NCBI RefSeq assembly: GCF_963678635.1
Contig: NC_087062.1
Coordinates: 76,064,349-76,128,348, forward strand
DNA from: Symsagittifera roscoffensis
Taxonomy: Eukaryota; Xenacoelomorpha; Acoela; Convolutidae
Direction of reading: 5' to 3'
Length of the DNA stretch: 64,000 nt
In this document: in pieces, positions 13,901 to 23,300 of the stretch
How positions within the stretch are numbered: the first letter of the stretch is position 1
Layout: the number at the start of each line of letters is the position of its first letter
Translations under genes and position numbers: made by a program
The notes under the pieces: generated by a model
The model's database searches: none
Told to the model about the DNA's origin: nothing
What the model saw: only the letters and a program-made list of their open reading frames with translations

Positions 13901-14425
13901 AATCTGCTTAAGTGAAAGTACTCAAATGACTTCACATGTGCAATAAGTATTACGATTCTAATTAGCACTTTGAAAGATTACATTAATAATGCGGCAAACC
14001 GACACTGTAGATTGGTCTATAGTGTATAATGGCATAGGGTAGAATGGTATGGGGTATTTTGGAATAGGGTATATTTTCCTGCCACTGGTAATGATTTGAA
14101 GACCTGGCTGTTTTAGAGGATAGATTTTGACTCCTTGGCGCACCATCACCTAGTGACAGGATCTTTAGATGGGTACCTGCTTTTGTACGACCTAAACAAA
14201 TTGGATTGCCCTCCTTCGGTAATCAGGGCTCACGAAGACTGCTGCAACAGCGTGACCTGCAACCCCTGCACACCTGGATTGATCGCTTCTGGATCCGGGC
14301 AGAGACATTACTCGCGCACAAAAATGAGTCTAGAGTCATCTGAGGAAGACAGCGAAGACGAGACGCCAAAAGTTGAAAACTGCGTCAAGTTTTGGAAACT
14401 GAAAAACTTTGAAACTTCCTTGTAG
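1821..14425 (+). CDS. WRAP53: WRAP53/TCAB1-like WD40 telomerase Cajal-body protein, partial (five 3' exons)
   Basis: TCAB1 is a WD40 beta-propeller that binds the CAB box of scaRNAs and telomerase RNA and brings them to Cajal bodies. Five exons fit in phase: 1821-1979, 3227-3360, 3703-3850, 12206-12382 and 14117-14425, giving about 308 residues ending in TAG. Family landmarks appear in order: a YDMKWHP strand, HLFCGFD, a Gly/Ser-rich turn then SGIVSSIAISH, GGHRDRGVTSV, SGARRDNRLCVWDLRQ, a serine/acid-rich loop after SGSGQRHY, and a final VKFWKL strand. The N-terminal third is outside the window. The intron of about 8.4 kb after 3850 holds an antisense BEL/Pao element. The exon boundaries are my own inference from splice signals and homology. 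The donor of the first exon is unclear, since only a GC dinucleotide is seen at 1980. A generic WD40 protein is the alternative, but the order of landmarks fits TCAB1 well. Confidence 0.85.
2100..2642. mobile_element. TA-flanked foldback MITE (Tc1/mariner-like ends) in a WRAP53 intron
   Basis: The ends are inverted: the left starts CACTAGTGGACAAAGTTGAA and the right ends with the near reverse complement ...CAAGTTTGTCCAGTAGTG. The inverted match continues for about 150 bp, including TTTTGTTCTCTAGAAAGCCT on the left against aggcttttagagaacaaaaa on the right, and a shared CAACCGACTGCAAAT block. TA is present at both edges (2098-2099 and 2643-2644), as expected for Tc1/mariner insertion. There is no coding capacity. 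The length is 543 bp. Confidence 0.75.
2645..3226. other. Intron remainder between the first two visible WRAP53 exons
   Basis: No coding signal is seen. Around 2930-3010 there is a copy of the dispersed intergenic repeat module (aacgtgaacggcttcttgtt, then cgaaagtggattttaa). The acceptor at 3225-3226 closes the intron. Confidence 0.5.
3227..3360 (+). CDS. WRAP53: WRAP53 exon
   Basis: The exon lies between acceptor ...aagcttag and donor GTGTTG. It encodes NHVDEVTGPFCVQFDSEG, then HLFCGFDKSLLRIVDLNR, a WD40 blade. It starts in phase 0 and leaves two bases (AG) of a codon completed by the next exon. Confidence 0.88.
3703..3850 (+). CDS. WRAP53: WRAP53 exon
   Basis: The exon lies between acceptor ...cttcgaccag and donor GTGAGA. 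After completing an Arg codon it encodes a Gly/Ser-rich linker and SGIVSSIAISHSMYSMATYT, ending KSGTQ. This matches the TCAB1 blade that precedes the GGH...SGARKD blade. It ends in phase 0. Confidence 0.85.
4411..4575 (-). repeat. 3' LTR of the antisense BEL/Pao element
   Basis: This 165-bp direct repeat of 11674-11838 is aligned end to end with no gap and about 9 substitutions. It abuts the end of the pol reading frame, as expected for a 3' LTR. Confidence 0.7.
4567..5656 (-). pseudogene. BEL/Pao integrase and C-terminal region, broken
   Basis: Two overlapping frames on the - strand carry the integrase remains. Key pieces are KMKPPSAPHFVGVWERLVQM (the integrase Glu region; the usual HHGG is altered to HFVG), LLNERPLTHV, LTPNHFLLGR, and then IIKSGDLVWILED and SRPAVKLALV of the DUF5641-like tail. 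The reading frame switches near 4700-4820. The first catalytic Asp region and the SDNGTNF-type motif are degraded (a frame reading through LLDNATYFIGA is seen near 5240). It is not functional. Confidence 0.75.
5657..6760 (-). pseudogene. BEL/Pao Pao/RNase H region, heavily broken
   Basis: Short - strand fragments resemble the RNase H part of BEL pol, for example the FYWTDSTTVLAWLEHMPR-like reading near 6270-6330, which mirrors MWTDSTTVLQWF in the + strand BEL element. Frames shift repeatedly and no continuous reading frame remains. Confidence 0.55.
6761..8021 (-). pseudogene. BEL/Pao reverse transcriptase region, broken
   Basis: The - strand segment 7639-7217 encodes WYLPHYPVVNPNKPEKVRRV and AVSANIEGKF, the start of the BEL RT. 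Segment 7150-6761 carries SFYMDNFVHSF, where the usual YMDD has become YMDN. Segment 8021-7749 contains HLSHLNYPELDENHVRVLLG, of the linker before RT. Frameshifts separate the pieces. The changed second catalytic Asp would by itself inactivate the polymerase. Confidence 0.75.
8127..8522 (-). pseudogene. BEL/Pao zinc-finger and aspartic protease fragment
   Basis: Encodes C...C...H residues typical of the Gag-end zinc region (CGQKHHSSLHKEKS), then ALIQCYAMLDNCSSCSYI-like protease sequence with the BEL DxxSS active-site style, then EELNSVP. It lies between the gag fragment and the RT fragment, in the correct order. Confidence 0.65.
8765..9883 (-). pseudogene. BEL/Pao gag fragment (DUF1759-like)
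   Basis: Segment 9472-8765 carries LPDIRLSKFDGNPLERNNWF and ITYLQTLCTGSAKSLI, then ELIRSFGNPKFIVAAYIEQI, the DUF1759 region of Pao gag. The + strand element has the equivalent KLAQYDGNPLQWHEWF. Overlapping short frames 9394-9883 give the Ser/Thr-rich N-terminal part. At least two frameshifts separate them. Confidence 0.7.
10180..10690 (-). repeat. Degenerate minisatellite (unit of about 85-90 bp) in the BEL leader
   Basis: Phrases such as gaaagctgggtttacc, ttaaggagaa(a/c)ggttt, gctct, gagcaaac, and ctag(a)atactagc recur about every 85-90 bp, in roughly four to five diverged units. It lies between gag and the 5' LTR of the antisense element. Confidence 0.6.
10691..11673 (-). other. BEL leader / untranslated stretch next to the 5' LTR
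   Basis: There is no coding signal. It is AT-rich and lies between the minisatellite and the presumed 5' LTR. The moderately GC-rich island 10790-10850 stands out, but I cannot show it is a primer-binding site. Confidence 0.4.
11674..11838 (-). repeat. 5' LTR of the antisense BEL/Pao element
   Basis: Same length (165 bp) and orientation as 4411-4575, with about 9 substitutions. This indicates an old insertion. Confidence 0.7.
12120..12213 (+). repeat. Exact 47-bp tandem duplication spanning a splice acceptor
   Basis: The unit starting gtgatttatcgacatagact occurs twice in a row (12120-12166, 12167-12213). It includes the polypyrimidine tract, the AG acceptor and the first 8 exon bases. WRAP53 therefore has two candidate acceptors here, ending at 12158 and 12205. 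Confidence 0.9.
12206..12382 (+). CDS. WRAP53: WRAP53 exon
   Basis: Using the downstream acceptor (...cgttcag) and donor GTATGC this gives 59 codons in phase 0: AAMLSGGHRDRGVTSVKFSP, then LLISGARRDNRLCVWDLRQL, ending NSNQ. This is a complete WD40 blade with the terminal WD-type dipeptide. Using the upstream duplicated acceptor would add 47 bases and shift the frame, so the downstream one must be used. Confidence 0.88.
12383..14116 (+). other. Last WRAP53 intron, with inverted arrays of a 'taccctatacc' motif
   Basis: No exon is seen. Degenerate copies of a motif like taccctataccaatc lie at about 12665-12735, and inverted copies (atagggtagaatggtatggg) at about 14020-14080. They could be the ends of a decayed mobile element of about 1.4 kb. 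Donor and acceptor at the edges are canonical. Confidence 0.45.
14117..14425 (+). CDS. WRAP53: WRAP53 last exon and stop
   Basis: The acceptor ...gctgttttag is followed in phase 0 by RIDFDSLAHHHLVTGSLDGY, then a SGSGQRHY turn, an acidic serine-rich stretch (SLESSEEDSEDE), and CVKFWKL before TAG at 14423-14425. The C-terminal extension seen in vertebrate TCAB1 is absent. Confidence 0.9.
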   Translation, partial: RIDFDSLAHHHLVTGSLDGYLLLYDLNKLDCPPSVIRAHEDCCNSVTCNPCTPGLIASGSGQRHYSRTKMSLESSEEDSEDETPKVENCVKFWKLKNFETSL

Positions 14426-14528
14426 TTATTGTTTTGTATTTGAACTCTTCTTTATACCGTATCTTTGCCGTTGAACCATTCTATTTAAACGTTGTGGTTT
14501 CCCGCTTGTCTGCAGTTTCTTCATTCTT

Positions 14529-14534
14529 AATAAA
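14529..14534 (+). terminator. Polyadenylation signal AATAAA for WRAP53
   Basis: AATAAA lies 104 bp after the WRAP53 stop, and the next gene starts about 100 bp further on. Confidence 0.5.
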
Positions 14535-14636
14535 CAGTTTAACTGAATAGAATCGTAAAGCATTCATGATATTTTTGTTTTTTAAAACAATTGAGATTTT
14601 CCTATTTTACTTCGGTGTTTGCTGTTTGAGATCATC

Positions 14637-15548
14637 ATGGGCTCCTCTGAACTTGTCCAGAAATCTTTTGCTGCCTTGTCCAAGTGTATGTTACCCAAAG
14701 ACACTTTCAAGGGTAAAGTTGCCTTCATAACAGGTGGAGGAACAGGAATAGGCCGCGCTATAACGGAACGACTTAGTGAAATGGGAGCTTCATGTTGTAT
14801 TGTAAGCAGAAAACTGGACGTGTTGGATCAAACAGCGAGAGAAATTCGAGAAAAAGACCCGGAAGCTAAAATCTTGACAGCAGCTGCCGATGTCAGGAAT
14901 CCGGAGGCTGTTTCGAGTGCTGTAGACAAATGCGTTGGAGACCTAGGTTTGCCACATATCGTAATCAACAACGCAGCTGGTAACTTTATATCGCCAACTG
15001 AGAGACTAAGCTCTAATGCATTTCGATCTGTTGTGGACATCGTTCTCATGGGAACCATAAACGTCACCATGGACATCGGAAAGAGACTTATCGACGCAAA
15101 GCAAGGAGCAAACTTTCTGGGAATAACAACAGTGTACGCGCACTATGGCAGTGGCTATGTAGTACCTAGTGCTTGTGCTAAGAGCGGAGTCCAAACCTTG
15201 CATAGATCTCTGGCATCAGAATGGGGAAAGTACGGATTCCGTTTCAACTGCATCGCGCCTGGACCCATCTACACCAAAGGAGCCTTCAGTCGTTTGGACC
15301 CTGGAGGTCAGTTTTCGAAGGAGATGGTGAAGAGAATCCCTACGAAAAGACTTGGAGAACTAGATGAGATCTCAAACTTGGCTGCTTATCTGGTGAGTGA
15401 TTATTCTTCGTGGCTCACAGGTGAAGTGATCAACTTCGATGGCGGAGAACTCATGAGTATGGTGGGCGAGTTTAACAGTTTGGAACGAGTACCAACGGAA
15501 CAGTGGGATCAACTGGCCAGCATGATTAAAAACGTTAAAGGATCTTGA
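14637..15548 (+). CDS. DECR1: 2,4-dienoyl-CoA reductase, mitochondrial type (DECR1-like), single exon
   Basis: This is an NADPH-dependent short-chain dehydrogenase acting on polyunsaturated fatty acyl-CoA intermediates in beta-oxidation. The predicted protein has 303 residues. The cofactor-binding TGGGTGIGR is at about 32-40, and SRK after the second strand (about 57-59) suits NADPH. NNAAGNFISPTERL (111-124) is close to the DECR1 signature. The catalytic pair, by homology to DECR1, is Tyr167 in TTVYAHYGSG and Lys182 in SACAKSG. PGPIYTKGAFSRLDP follows. There is no C-terminal peroxisomal SKL/AKL (it ends KGS), which favours DECR1 over DECR2, but the N-terminal leader is short. An in-frame upstream ATG at 14619 adds six residues; I chose 14637 because family homology starts soon after it. 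It has no introns although its neighbours are intron-rich. Confidence 0.9.
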   Translation: MGSSELVQKSFAALSKCMLPKDTFKGKVAFITGGGTGIGRAITERLSEMGASCCIVSRKLDVLDQTAREIREKDPEAKILTAAADVRNPEAVSSAVDKCVGDLGLPHIVINNAAGNFISPTERLSSNAFRSVVDIVLMGTINVTMDIGKRLIDAKQGANFLGITTVYAHYGSGYVVPSACAKSGVQTLHRSLASEWGKYGFRFNCIAPGPIYTKGAFSRLDPGGQFSKEMVKRIPTKRLGELDEISNLAAYLVSDYSSWLTGEVINFDGGELMSMVGEFNSLERVPTEQWDQLASMIKNVKGS

Positions 15549-16857
15549 GTAAATTTAAAAGTGTATTTTTGTGATAATTATATTCTATTGAACAGAATTT
15601 TATTAAAATTCTCTTTTTTCTTTGAGCAGATTTTTTTTTTGGGAATTTAAAATGAGATGAACGATGCTTTTTTAAAAAGAAATGTTATTATTACTTTGGT
15701 TTTGGTGTTTTTATGACAGCAAAAAATCATGTGCTTCAGAATTTTTTGAGGGTTGATACTTTAGACAATTTATTACACTTGGATAAACTTCAAGAAATTG
15801 CACAATTTTTAGAACTTCGTCGTCATCAAAAGTCAATAAGTGTAGTTCAGACTTTTATTTGGATCGTGTTTTTGTTTTGTTCCGACCATTTGAAAAATGC
15901 GGAGGAACTTTGTATTGGAGTGTTAAAGTTTTTTGTTTTCCACGCAAAATCAGGTAACACAAATAATCCTCGGAATGGCTAGAGTGATATATCATATTAA
16001 AGCCCTTCCAGTCATACAATTTTTCTCAGTGTCGAGAAAACCAGTTTGAAAAGTTTGGTCTCATTTCGAGCTAATATCGTGTGGCTAAGCAGGCTTACGA
16101 ACGCTTATTTATACTTAATTTGAGACGTGAACGTTTATTTTAACTCGATTAGAGTTTTTCAACGCCAATTTTCGAATCAAAAACTTCAAAATTCAAAAAC
16201 TTTCAGCAAAATAATTTGAAAAATTTTTGAAACGTTTTTTGAATTTCTAACGATTTTTTTTTCATTTGTCTAGTGATTTTTCTACAAAAACTCTTTTCCA
16301 TTTGGCCTTTTTTTATTATGATTGTCGAATATGCCTAGTTTCTATTTCTTTGTTAAGATTTTTTATCATTTCACGCAGAAAATAAACGACACTATTATGA
16401 GAAAACTTTTTTGTATGTTTCAAGACTGGTCGGAACGTTTTGTGCTACTTGCACAGTAATCGGCTGTACTTGTTTTCATTCCTTTTTTTAAGGAATTGTC
16501 TTGAAAAATGTTAGGCTCAAATTTACTTATTCCCGATTCGACTTTTGTTTTCTCTGTAACTCAGTTCATTTCCTTTGTTAAGTTAAAAGAAGGGAAAATC
16601 AAGTATCCAACATAGCAAATGTAAAGGTAACAAAAAACGTGATCGACTTCTAACTTTGAAATTTAATTTATACACTTGTAAAAGACAGTGTCTTCTAATT
16701 GGGAACAAGACTTTTTTCCCCGTAAACCACTTTTCTTGAAGTTGAAATTGAACTTACTCTATTAGTGCAGCTTAGAAACTTTGAGACTGCTTTCCACGGC
16801 CTAGAGATAACGCGGTTTTCCTTTTGTGCCTTAAGATTTTGGCCGGAACTTGTTTTG
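15549..16857. other. Intergenic region with an ATTAAA poly(A) candidate and a dispersed-repeat copy
   Basis: ATTAAA at 15602-15607 is a plausible DECR1 poly(A) signal. From about 15930 there is a copy of the dispersed repeat (cgcaaaatcaggtaacacaa, then gagtgatatatc, then gtgtcgagaaaa). An open frame at 15713-15982 has no family resemblance and ends inside this repeat. Confidence 0.5.
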
Positions 16858-16862
16858 TTTCG
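16858..16862. repeat. Target-site duplication (TTTCG), left copy, of the + strand BEL element
   Basis: TTTCG directly precedes the 5' LTR and recurs at 25867-25871, directly after the 3' LTR. Five bases is a typical BEL/Pao duplication length. Confidence 0.75.
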
Positions 16863-17652
16863 TGTTCGCGCTTAAATTAATCTTAAATTAATGACGTCAT
16901 TATAGCGCGAAAGTGAAAAAGCTAAAATTAGGTTTGCTTAGACGAAAGGCCTTGAAAATTACTGGTTTGTCCGATTAAGGTCAGTTTGCCATTAAAATGT
17001 TTATAGATTTTTGAGATTGTTGGAAACCGTATTGCTAAAAATGTTAACCGAAAAATGTTTAACCGATATTACTTATTCTATATATTATCTGTTGAATTGC
17101 CGATAATTTACAGATATTGAAGCAGGTTTTTGTAAGGTCTTACAGGATACACGAGAGTGCGGCACACTGTGGTCCGCCGACCCGGACGCAGAAGTCAGTA
17201 TTTATTCGGATTTTCCTGTAGAAGTCAATACGAACGTCGAAGAATGCGGACGTCGAAGTGAACCATACGGACGGACAAAGAGACGGTGAAGAATACGGAC
17301 GACGAAGTCAATAGATCAGAGCGTCAAAGTCATAGGGACGTCGAAGTCAATAGATCCGGGCGTCGAAGTCATAGGGCCGTCGAAGTCAATAGATCCGAAC
17401 GTCAAAGAATACGGACGTCGAAGTCAATAGATCCGATCGTCGAAGTCATAGGGACGTCGAAGTCAAAAGATCCGAACGTCGAAGTCATAGGAACGTCGAA
17501 GTCAATAGATCCGATCGTCGAAGTCATAGGGACGTCGAAGTCAAAAGATCCGAACGTCGAAGTCATAGGAACGTCGAAGTCAATAGATCCGAACGTCGAA
17601 GAATACGAACGGCGAAGTCAATAGATCCTGTAGAAGTCGATAGAAGTCAGTG
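16863..17652 (+). repeat. 5' LTR of the + strand BEL element, with 39-bp minisatellite
   Basis: Starts TGTTCGCGCTTAAATTAATC and matches 25154-25866. From about 17220 it holds a minisatellite built on gtcgaagtcaatagatccga and gtcgaagtcatagg(g/a)ac, basic unit 39 bp. This copy has two more units than the 3' LTR (about 790 against 713 bp). The open frame this produces (17286-17624) is only the repeat read through. Confidence 0.85.
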
Positions 17653-19712
17653 TTTATTCGGGTTGTCCTGTAGAAGGTACGAACAGAGGCCTTTTCAGGT
17701 ATCCTGATTGTGGATTGTGGACATCCATTTTTTTCTCAACACCCCAATTTTGGATTCTACCGGTGAACGCTTCTACAAAACTTGTAAGACTAAAAAAAAA
17801 CCAAAACTTTATCCATTTGTGCTAACTTGCTGATTTGATGCTTTAAATTCTGATACGAGGTTTTTTGATGGCAAAATCGTAACCCCCAATTTTTCTCGAT
17901 ACCAAAAACTGATCAGAAAATTTTCTGTGGGTTTAGGTAAAAACCGGCCTCATAAACCTTAATTACGTTATCCTAACACCGTGTTTGTAAGCCCAACACC
18001 GTATCGAAAAAAAAAGCAAAAAAAAAATTGAAAAAAAAATGTATTTGAAAAAGTTTTGCAAATTAGTCAGCAAAGCGCCTAGTTTCATAATAAATTAACT
18101 TAAACGCCCGAGTCAAGTTTTTTGCCCAAATTTCGGACTTTTTAACGAAAAAAAACTCAAAATTTCGCAAGCGCACCAGGTTACTGATGGAATCGTTGGG
18201 TGAAAACGTGGAAAAAAAAATTTTCGGAAAAAAAAAATTTGGAAAATTTTCGGGAAAAAAAATCCGAATTTTTCGAAAAAAAAATTCTGAAAAAACGCCG
18301 TGTTTATTCTTGAAACGCGGTGCAGCTAACTAAACTAGTTCAATTGGATAAAAGTAGCCGTAGTCGAGACCCGTAGCGTATTATCAAGCAAATCGTCTTA
18401 CCTTTTGCTACAACCTTGTTAGCTCAGGGTGTTGCGGGAGGTCAGGTCGCGGTTTGCTTGATTCCCTCCCTCTTAAGTTGATTTAAATCACTAAATGTTC
18501 ATACTAGCTGCTAGCTCGCTGCACAACGCTTTAAAAATACTTTCCCCCGCTTCGCAAAAGCGTGTATCTCAATCGTGCTTAGCCATTCCCGGGTTAAGTT
18601 TCCACCATAACGCAGTGAACGTCCGTAAAACTTGTCAGTATCAACTTGATCACTTCTTAAACCGAAACGACATTGTTATTTAGCACGACGCCGTTAATAA
18701 CTCTATTAGTCGACACCGTAGTAATAACTTTAACGCACTAACTCCTAACCAGCTTAAGAAGATTCTTTTAAACTATAAATGTAATATTTATGCAATCGTT
18801 TACTGTAAACGTGTAGGCACGGAAGAGATATATAGTAAGTTGAAAGAGTCAGGTATTTTAGTTATTAATATAGTAACAGACCTGATATCTAGAAGGAAGC
18901 AGAACCTCACTGAGTTAGGGCAAAAGTACTTAGAACTACACCAGGATCATTGTCTAGAACTGAAAACGTTTACGATCCTTAGGCGATATAGCACGAATTT
19001 GAAGTATATTATTTAAAAGAGAAACACTCCTAAGCCAGGAAACGCAAGCGGCAAGCTAATCGAAACAGAAGAAATGCTGAGCAGCAACTAGGAGTTAAAT
19101 AAAGTGCTCTAATGTGTGATATTGTTTAATGAGTCAGAATATAATTTATTAATACTAAAGTTAAGGTCTTAAATTAATTATTCCTTTTTTCTCTCAAACT
19201 GAGCAGTTGAGGGGTTGAGTAGAAGTGAACAAGTTTAAAAGTAATCAAAATGACAGAACTAATTGAGTTAAATTATCGACGATGTCCACAAATTTGTGTC
19301 CACAGCGGGAGCTTCACCTCGGCGATCGTTGCCGAATCAGACTTTGGTTGTGATCAACAATGTTATCCCTATCAACCAACCGTCTGATAAAATATCACCT
19401 CGGCGATCGTTGCCGAATCAGACTTTTGGTTGTGATCAACAATGTTATCCCTATCAACCAACCGTCTCCTTCAGCGATGGCGATGGAATCAAGCACGCTG
19501 TATCCACTAATCCTGAGCACGAAACGCAGTCATTGCTTATTTCAAATAACGCTACACTTTGCTAAAACAATAATACGTCATTATTTAATCCAGCTGTAAC
19601 AGCAGCTACCAATACTCCGTTATGCTGTTACTTTTCTGTACCTCATCCTTCGTCTTCCATTCAACATATCCCCGTCAACAACTTTAATAACGATTCTCGA
19701 GTTGTTGGAAAC
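17653..19712 (+). other. BEL leader between the 5' LTR and gag
   Basis: AT-rich, with A-runs at 18005-18290. An 81-bp-period tandem duplication at about 19315-19467 repeats the phrase cacctcggcgatcgttgccg. I did not identify a primer-binding site with confidence. Confidence 0.5.
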
Positions 19713-20310
19713 ATGCCCGCCAACTCCAATCAATACTCTGGATACACCCCCCATGTCATTTTGTCACAAACACCTGCAAATTTAATCTGCAGAAATCAAA
19801 ACTTGCTATCACATAACGTGTATAGCAACCCTGCTTCAGTGAACAATCCGTTTAGCGGACAGTCTGCTGTTATTAATCAGCCGAATGTGCCACTAATGCC
19901 CCAGTGGACACCCGCAGTCGCCCAATGTATCGCTGGGGTAACAAGTGATGGTATCTCAGCAACAATTCCCGCACGTATCAAGTGGTGGTACCGTTTACTA
20001 TGGGTTTCCCAATCACGACGCATCAGCTGAAAACACTTACATATATCAGCAGCAACCTTTTGCAGCTGATCCTAGCAACACATTGCCGTCGTTGCAACGA
20101 GCTCCCCAACCGCAAGCCGTGACACTGAATGACTTAGTCCAAGCTCTGTCAGTCTCAAAGAAGGATCCCCTTCCAGAATGGAAGCTGGCCCAGTACGATG
20201 GCAACCCGCTCCAATGGCACGAATGGTTTGGGCAATTTTGCAGTACTGTAGACCTAAGCGATGATGTGAAGTTAAATTATTTAAAAACATTAGTCACGGG
20301 AAAGCGATGA
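19713..20310 (+). pseudogene. BEL/Pao gag N-terminal part, split over two frames
   Basis: The first frame (19713-20030) is an Asn/Pro/Gln-rich N-terminus. The second (19945-20310) contains LPEWKLAQYDGNPLQWHEWF and DDVKLNYLKTLVTG, the start of the DUF1759-type Gag domain. A 46-bp tandem duplication (20256-20301 and 20302 onward) then breaks the frame before the downstream part resumes at 20365. It would not make an intact Gag. Confidence 0.75.
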
Positions 20311-20347
20311 TGTGAAGTTAACTTATTTAAAAACATTAGTCACGAGT
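20256..20347 (+). repeat. 46-bp tandem duplication inside BEL gag
   Basis: aagcgatgatgtgaagttaa occurs at 20256 and 20302. The copies differ by one base early on and diverge at their ends. A period of 46 is not a multiple of three, so it causes the frameshift. Confidence 0.85.
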
Positions 20348-20364
20348 TCGCATACAGTGGAAGA

Positions 20365-23300
20365 ATGTATAAGGATGCTCTGAAAACTCTGGAAAGAAAG
20401 TTTGGCCAGCCACAAAACGTAATTACGGCCCACCTTGATAAGTTGTCCAGTTTCCCGCAGCTTCGAATGCACAACTCTGAGAACATCATTAGCTTCTCGA
20501 TGACCATTTCAAGTCTAGTGGCTGTCTATAGATCTCTTGATTATGAAGAAGATTTGAAAAGCGTCTCTTTGTTAAATCAAGCTCTTTCGAAAATTCCACC
20601 AAACATGAGAGAATCGTGGTCACTTTTTGTCGTGAAACGTAATTGGTCACGCCCCAACCTAATTGACTTTAACAATTGGTTAAAAGATAAAGCAGAAGCT
20701 CATGAGCAAATGAAAAATATGCCTGGAAAGCCCAAAGTCGAAGAGCCATCCAAAACTAAAGCTGTAACGAGAGTTTTTGCCTCGACAAGTGCAGTTGAGA
20801 AAAAGTTTGAATATCCTTCTTGTATCCTCTGCAAGGGGAAACAGGCCTTGTGGAAGTGCTCTGTGTTTAAGGAGAAAACTCCAACACAACGTGCGAAATT
20901 TTCTGCGGAAATTAAATTGTGCTTCTCCTGCTTACAAGGGAACCACGCATTCCGGCAATGTCCCAGAGCAAAGAAATGCACCAAACCAGGTTGCACTAGC
21001 ACCCATAGTGTACTTCTCCATGGGGCTGAACGTGTTTTTCCTTGTCGAAATCTGGACAAAAATGATAGCCATACAAGACCCAACGCTGGTCAAACAAGAT
21101 CTAATGCAGAGCCGGATAAAGCGAGCACAAACGCTGATCGAAAATCATTCAGCAAGAATATACCAAACGCAAGTTCGAATCATGCAGACATTAATCCCGT
21201 TCCGTTGGATGTAAGTTGCGCAATCTCGAACGACCAATCATCAATCATAACATCGAAAGGGTTACTGCCCATAATCAAGCTCCAAGTTTCCACCGATTCC
21301 CAGAGTGCTGATTTTTTAACATTGTGTGACTCAGCATCTAGTCATTCCTGGATATCGGCTAAATTAGTCAAATGTCTGAATCTCTCAGGAAGCGATTTGG
21401 ATCTCACAGTAAATGGTAATAACACAACGACTGTTGTTAAAACGAAACAAGTTCAAATGAAGGTATCTTCTAACTTCGATGGATTCGAATACATATTCGG
21501 TTTAACCGCATTTGTCAAGGATGAACTTAAAGTCGGTACCGATACCGTCAACATCCCTGCATTACAGAGCAAGTATCCGTACCTTGCTCCAATCAAACCA
21601 ATTGTGTATAGCTACGCCGATGTAGACTTAATAATTGGTCAAGACTCCTTCCATGCTATTCGGCCTGAGGAGTATTTCAAGAGTGAGGCCGATCCAAACA
21701 CATCGCCCGTCGCGGTTCGCGTTCCAATAGGCTGGGTCTTGAGCGGCCCAATGCCGACATCTACTGGTTTCCTTTCTTCTTGTTTCAAGTGCAATACGGA
21801 TGATACCGAACTAGGTTGTCAAATCAAACGCTGGTATGAAATAGAGTCATACGGAGCCTACAAACAGGTCGATTCCCGTTCAGCCGAGGACAAAATGGCG
21901 GCTAAAATACTTGATTCCTCCACCGTCCATGATGGATCAAGATACACTGTAGGTATGCTGTGGGCAGAAGAATCTATCATGTTACCAGACAATTACTATT
22001 CCTCTTTGGTTCAGTTAAAATCGTTGGAAAAACGTTTAGCTAAAGATCCTCACTTAAGGGATCAATACTCAAAAACTATCGAAGATGATTTGAGTAAAGG
22101 ATACGTGATTCAAGTTCCTCCCCATAATTTTTCGAACCGCAGCATATGCGAGTGGTATCTTCCTCACCATCCCGTGGTGAACCCAAACAAACCTGGTAAA
22201 GTGAGGCGTGTCCTTAACGGAGCGTCTAAATTCCACGGTACGTCATTGAACAAATCGTTGCTAGTAGGACCCGACCTACTGCAAAACCTTGTGTTCGTTC
22301 TCCTCCGTTTTCGTCAACATCATTTTGCCGTATCGGCTGACATTGAAGGGATGTTCCTACAAGTCGGCGTCCTACCAGAGGACCAATCATCTCTTCGTTT
22401 TCTGTGGCTGGAGGACCCCACAGCCGATGTGGTTGTACACCAGTATACCAGACATATCTTTGGAGCGAGAGATTCGCCAACGTGTGCAAATTATGCATTG
22501 CAACGGACTGCAATAGATAATCAGGCGATGTTCCCTGACGCAGCGTCCGCAGTTCTAGAGAAATTTTATATGGACGACTACCTAGACTCCTTTGAGGACC
22601 CTGATGTTGCATTTAAAATGAGTCAAGAGTTGATTACTCTGTTAGCTCTAGGTGGTTTTAAATTAACTAAGTTCATAAGTAACGTAACTAAAATTAATAA
22701 AGAGTTAAACCCGCCCCAAAGCGCGCCGCAACAGGAAAGTAAAAACTTTGTCACTTGTGGGGATAATTCTTCTCATGTTCTTGCTCTGAAGTGGGACCAT
22801 ATCGACGACACTTTGGTCGTAAGCCGTGGTGTCAACCGTGAACTTAAAAATTCGATAACACAGCGAACAGTGTTAAGTTTTGTTTCTTCCGTTTTAGACC
22901 CCATAGGTCTCGTAGCGCCCTATACCGTAAGAGCGCGATTATTGTTGAAAGAAATCGGGCGCATTCATGGTCAACAATGGGATGATGAGCTACCCGTTGA
23001 TATCAAGACAAAATTTCTTGCCTGGCACTCTGGTTTGCCATCTCTAGGGAAAATGAGTATAAAGCGCAGCTACTTCTCCGCACCAGTCGATTGGGTTGAG
23101 TTACATATGTTCGGTGACAGCTCAGAAGAAGTTTTTTGTGCTGTAGCTTTTCTTCGCGCCCGTGTGAAAACTTCACTTGAAACACAAGTTGCCTTCGTCT
23201 TTGGAAAAGCAAGAGTCACGCCCATGAAAGCGCTTTCCATCCCGAAGCTTGAACTGCAGGCCGCGTTACTCGCTACCCGCTTGAAGGAAGATGTCCTCAA

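Noticed and set aside
15713-15982. 89-codon open frame downstream of DECR1
   Set aside because: No family resemblance. It ends inside a dispersed repeat and has no codon-use or splice support.
17286-17624. 112-codon open frame rich in SKSIDP/VEVIG repeats
   Set aside because: It is the 39-bp LTR minisatellite read in one frame. The same frame recurs in the 3' LTR with fewer units, so it is not a gene.
18420-18475. tRNA-like phrase 'gttagctcagggtg' in the BEL leader
   Set aside because: It resembles an A box, but no matching T arm or acceptor stem could be built.
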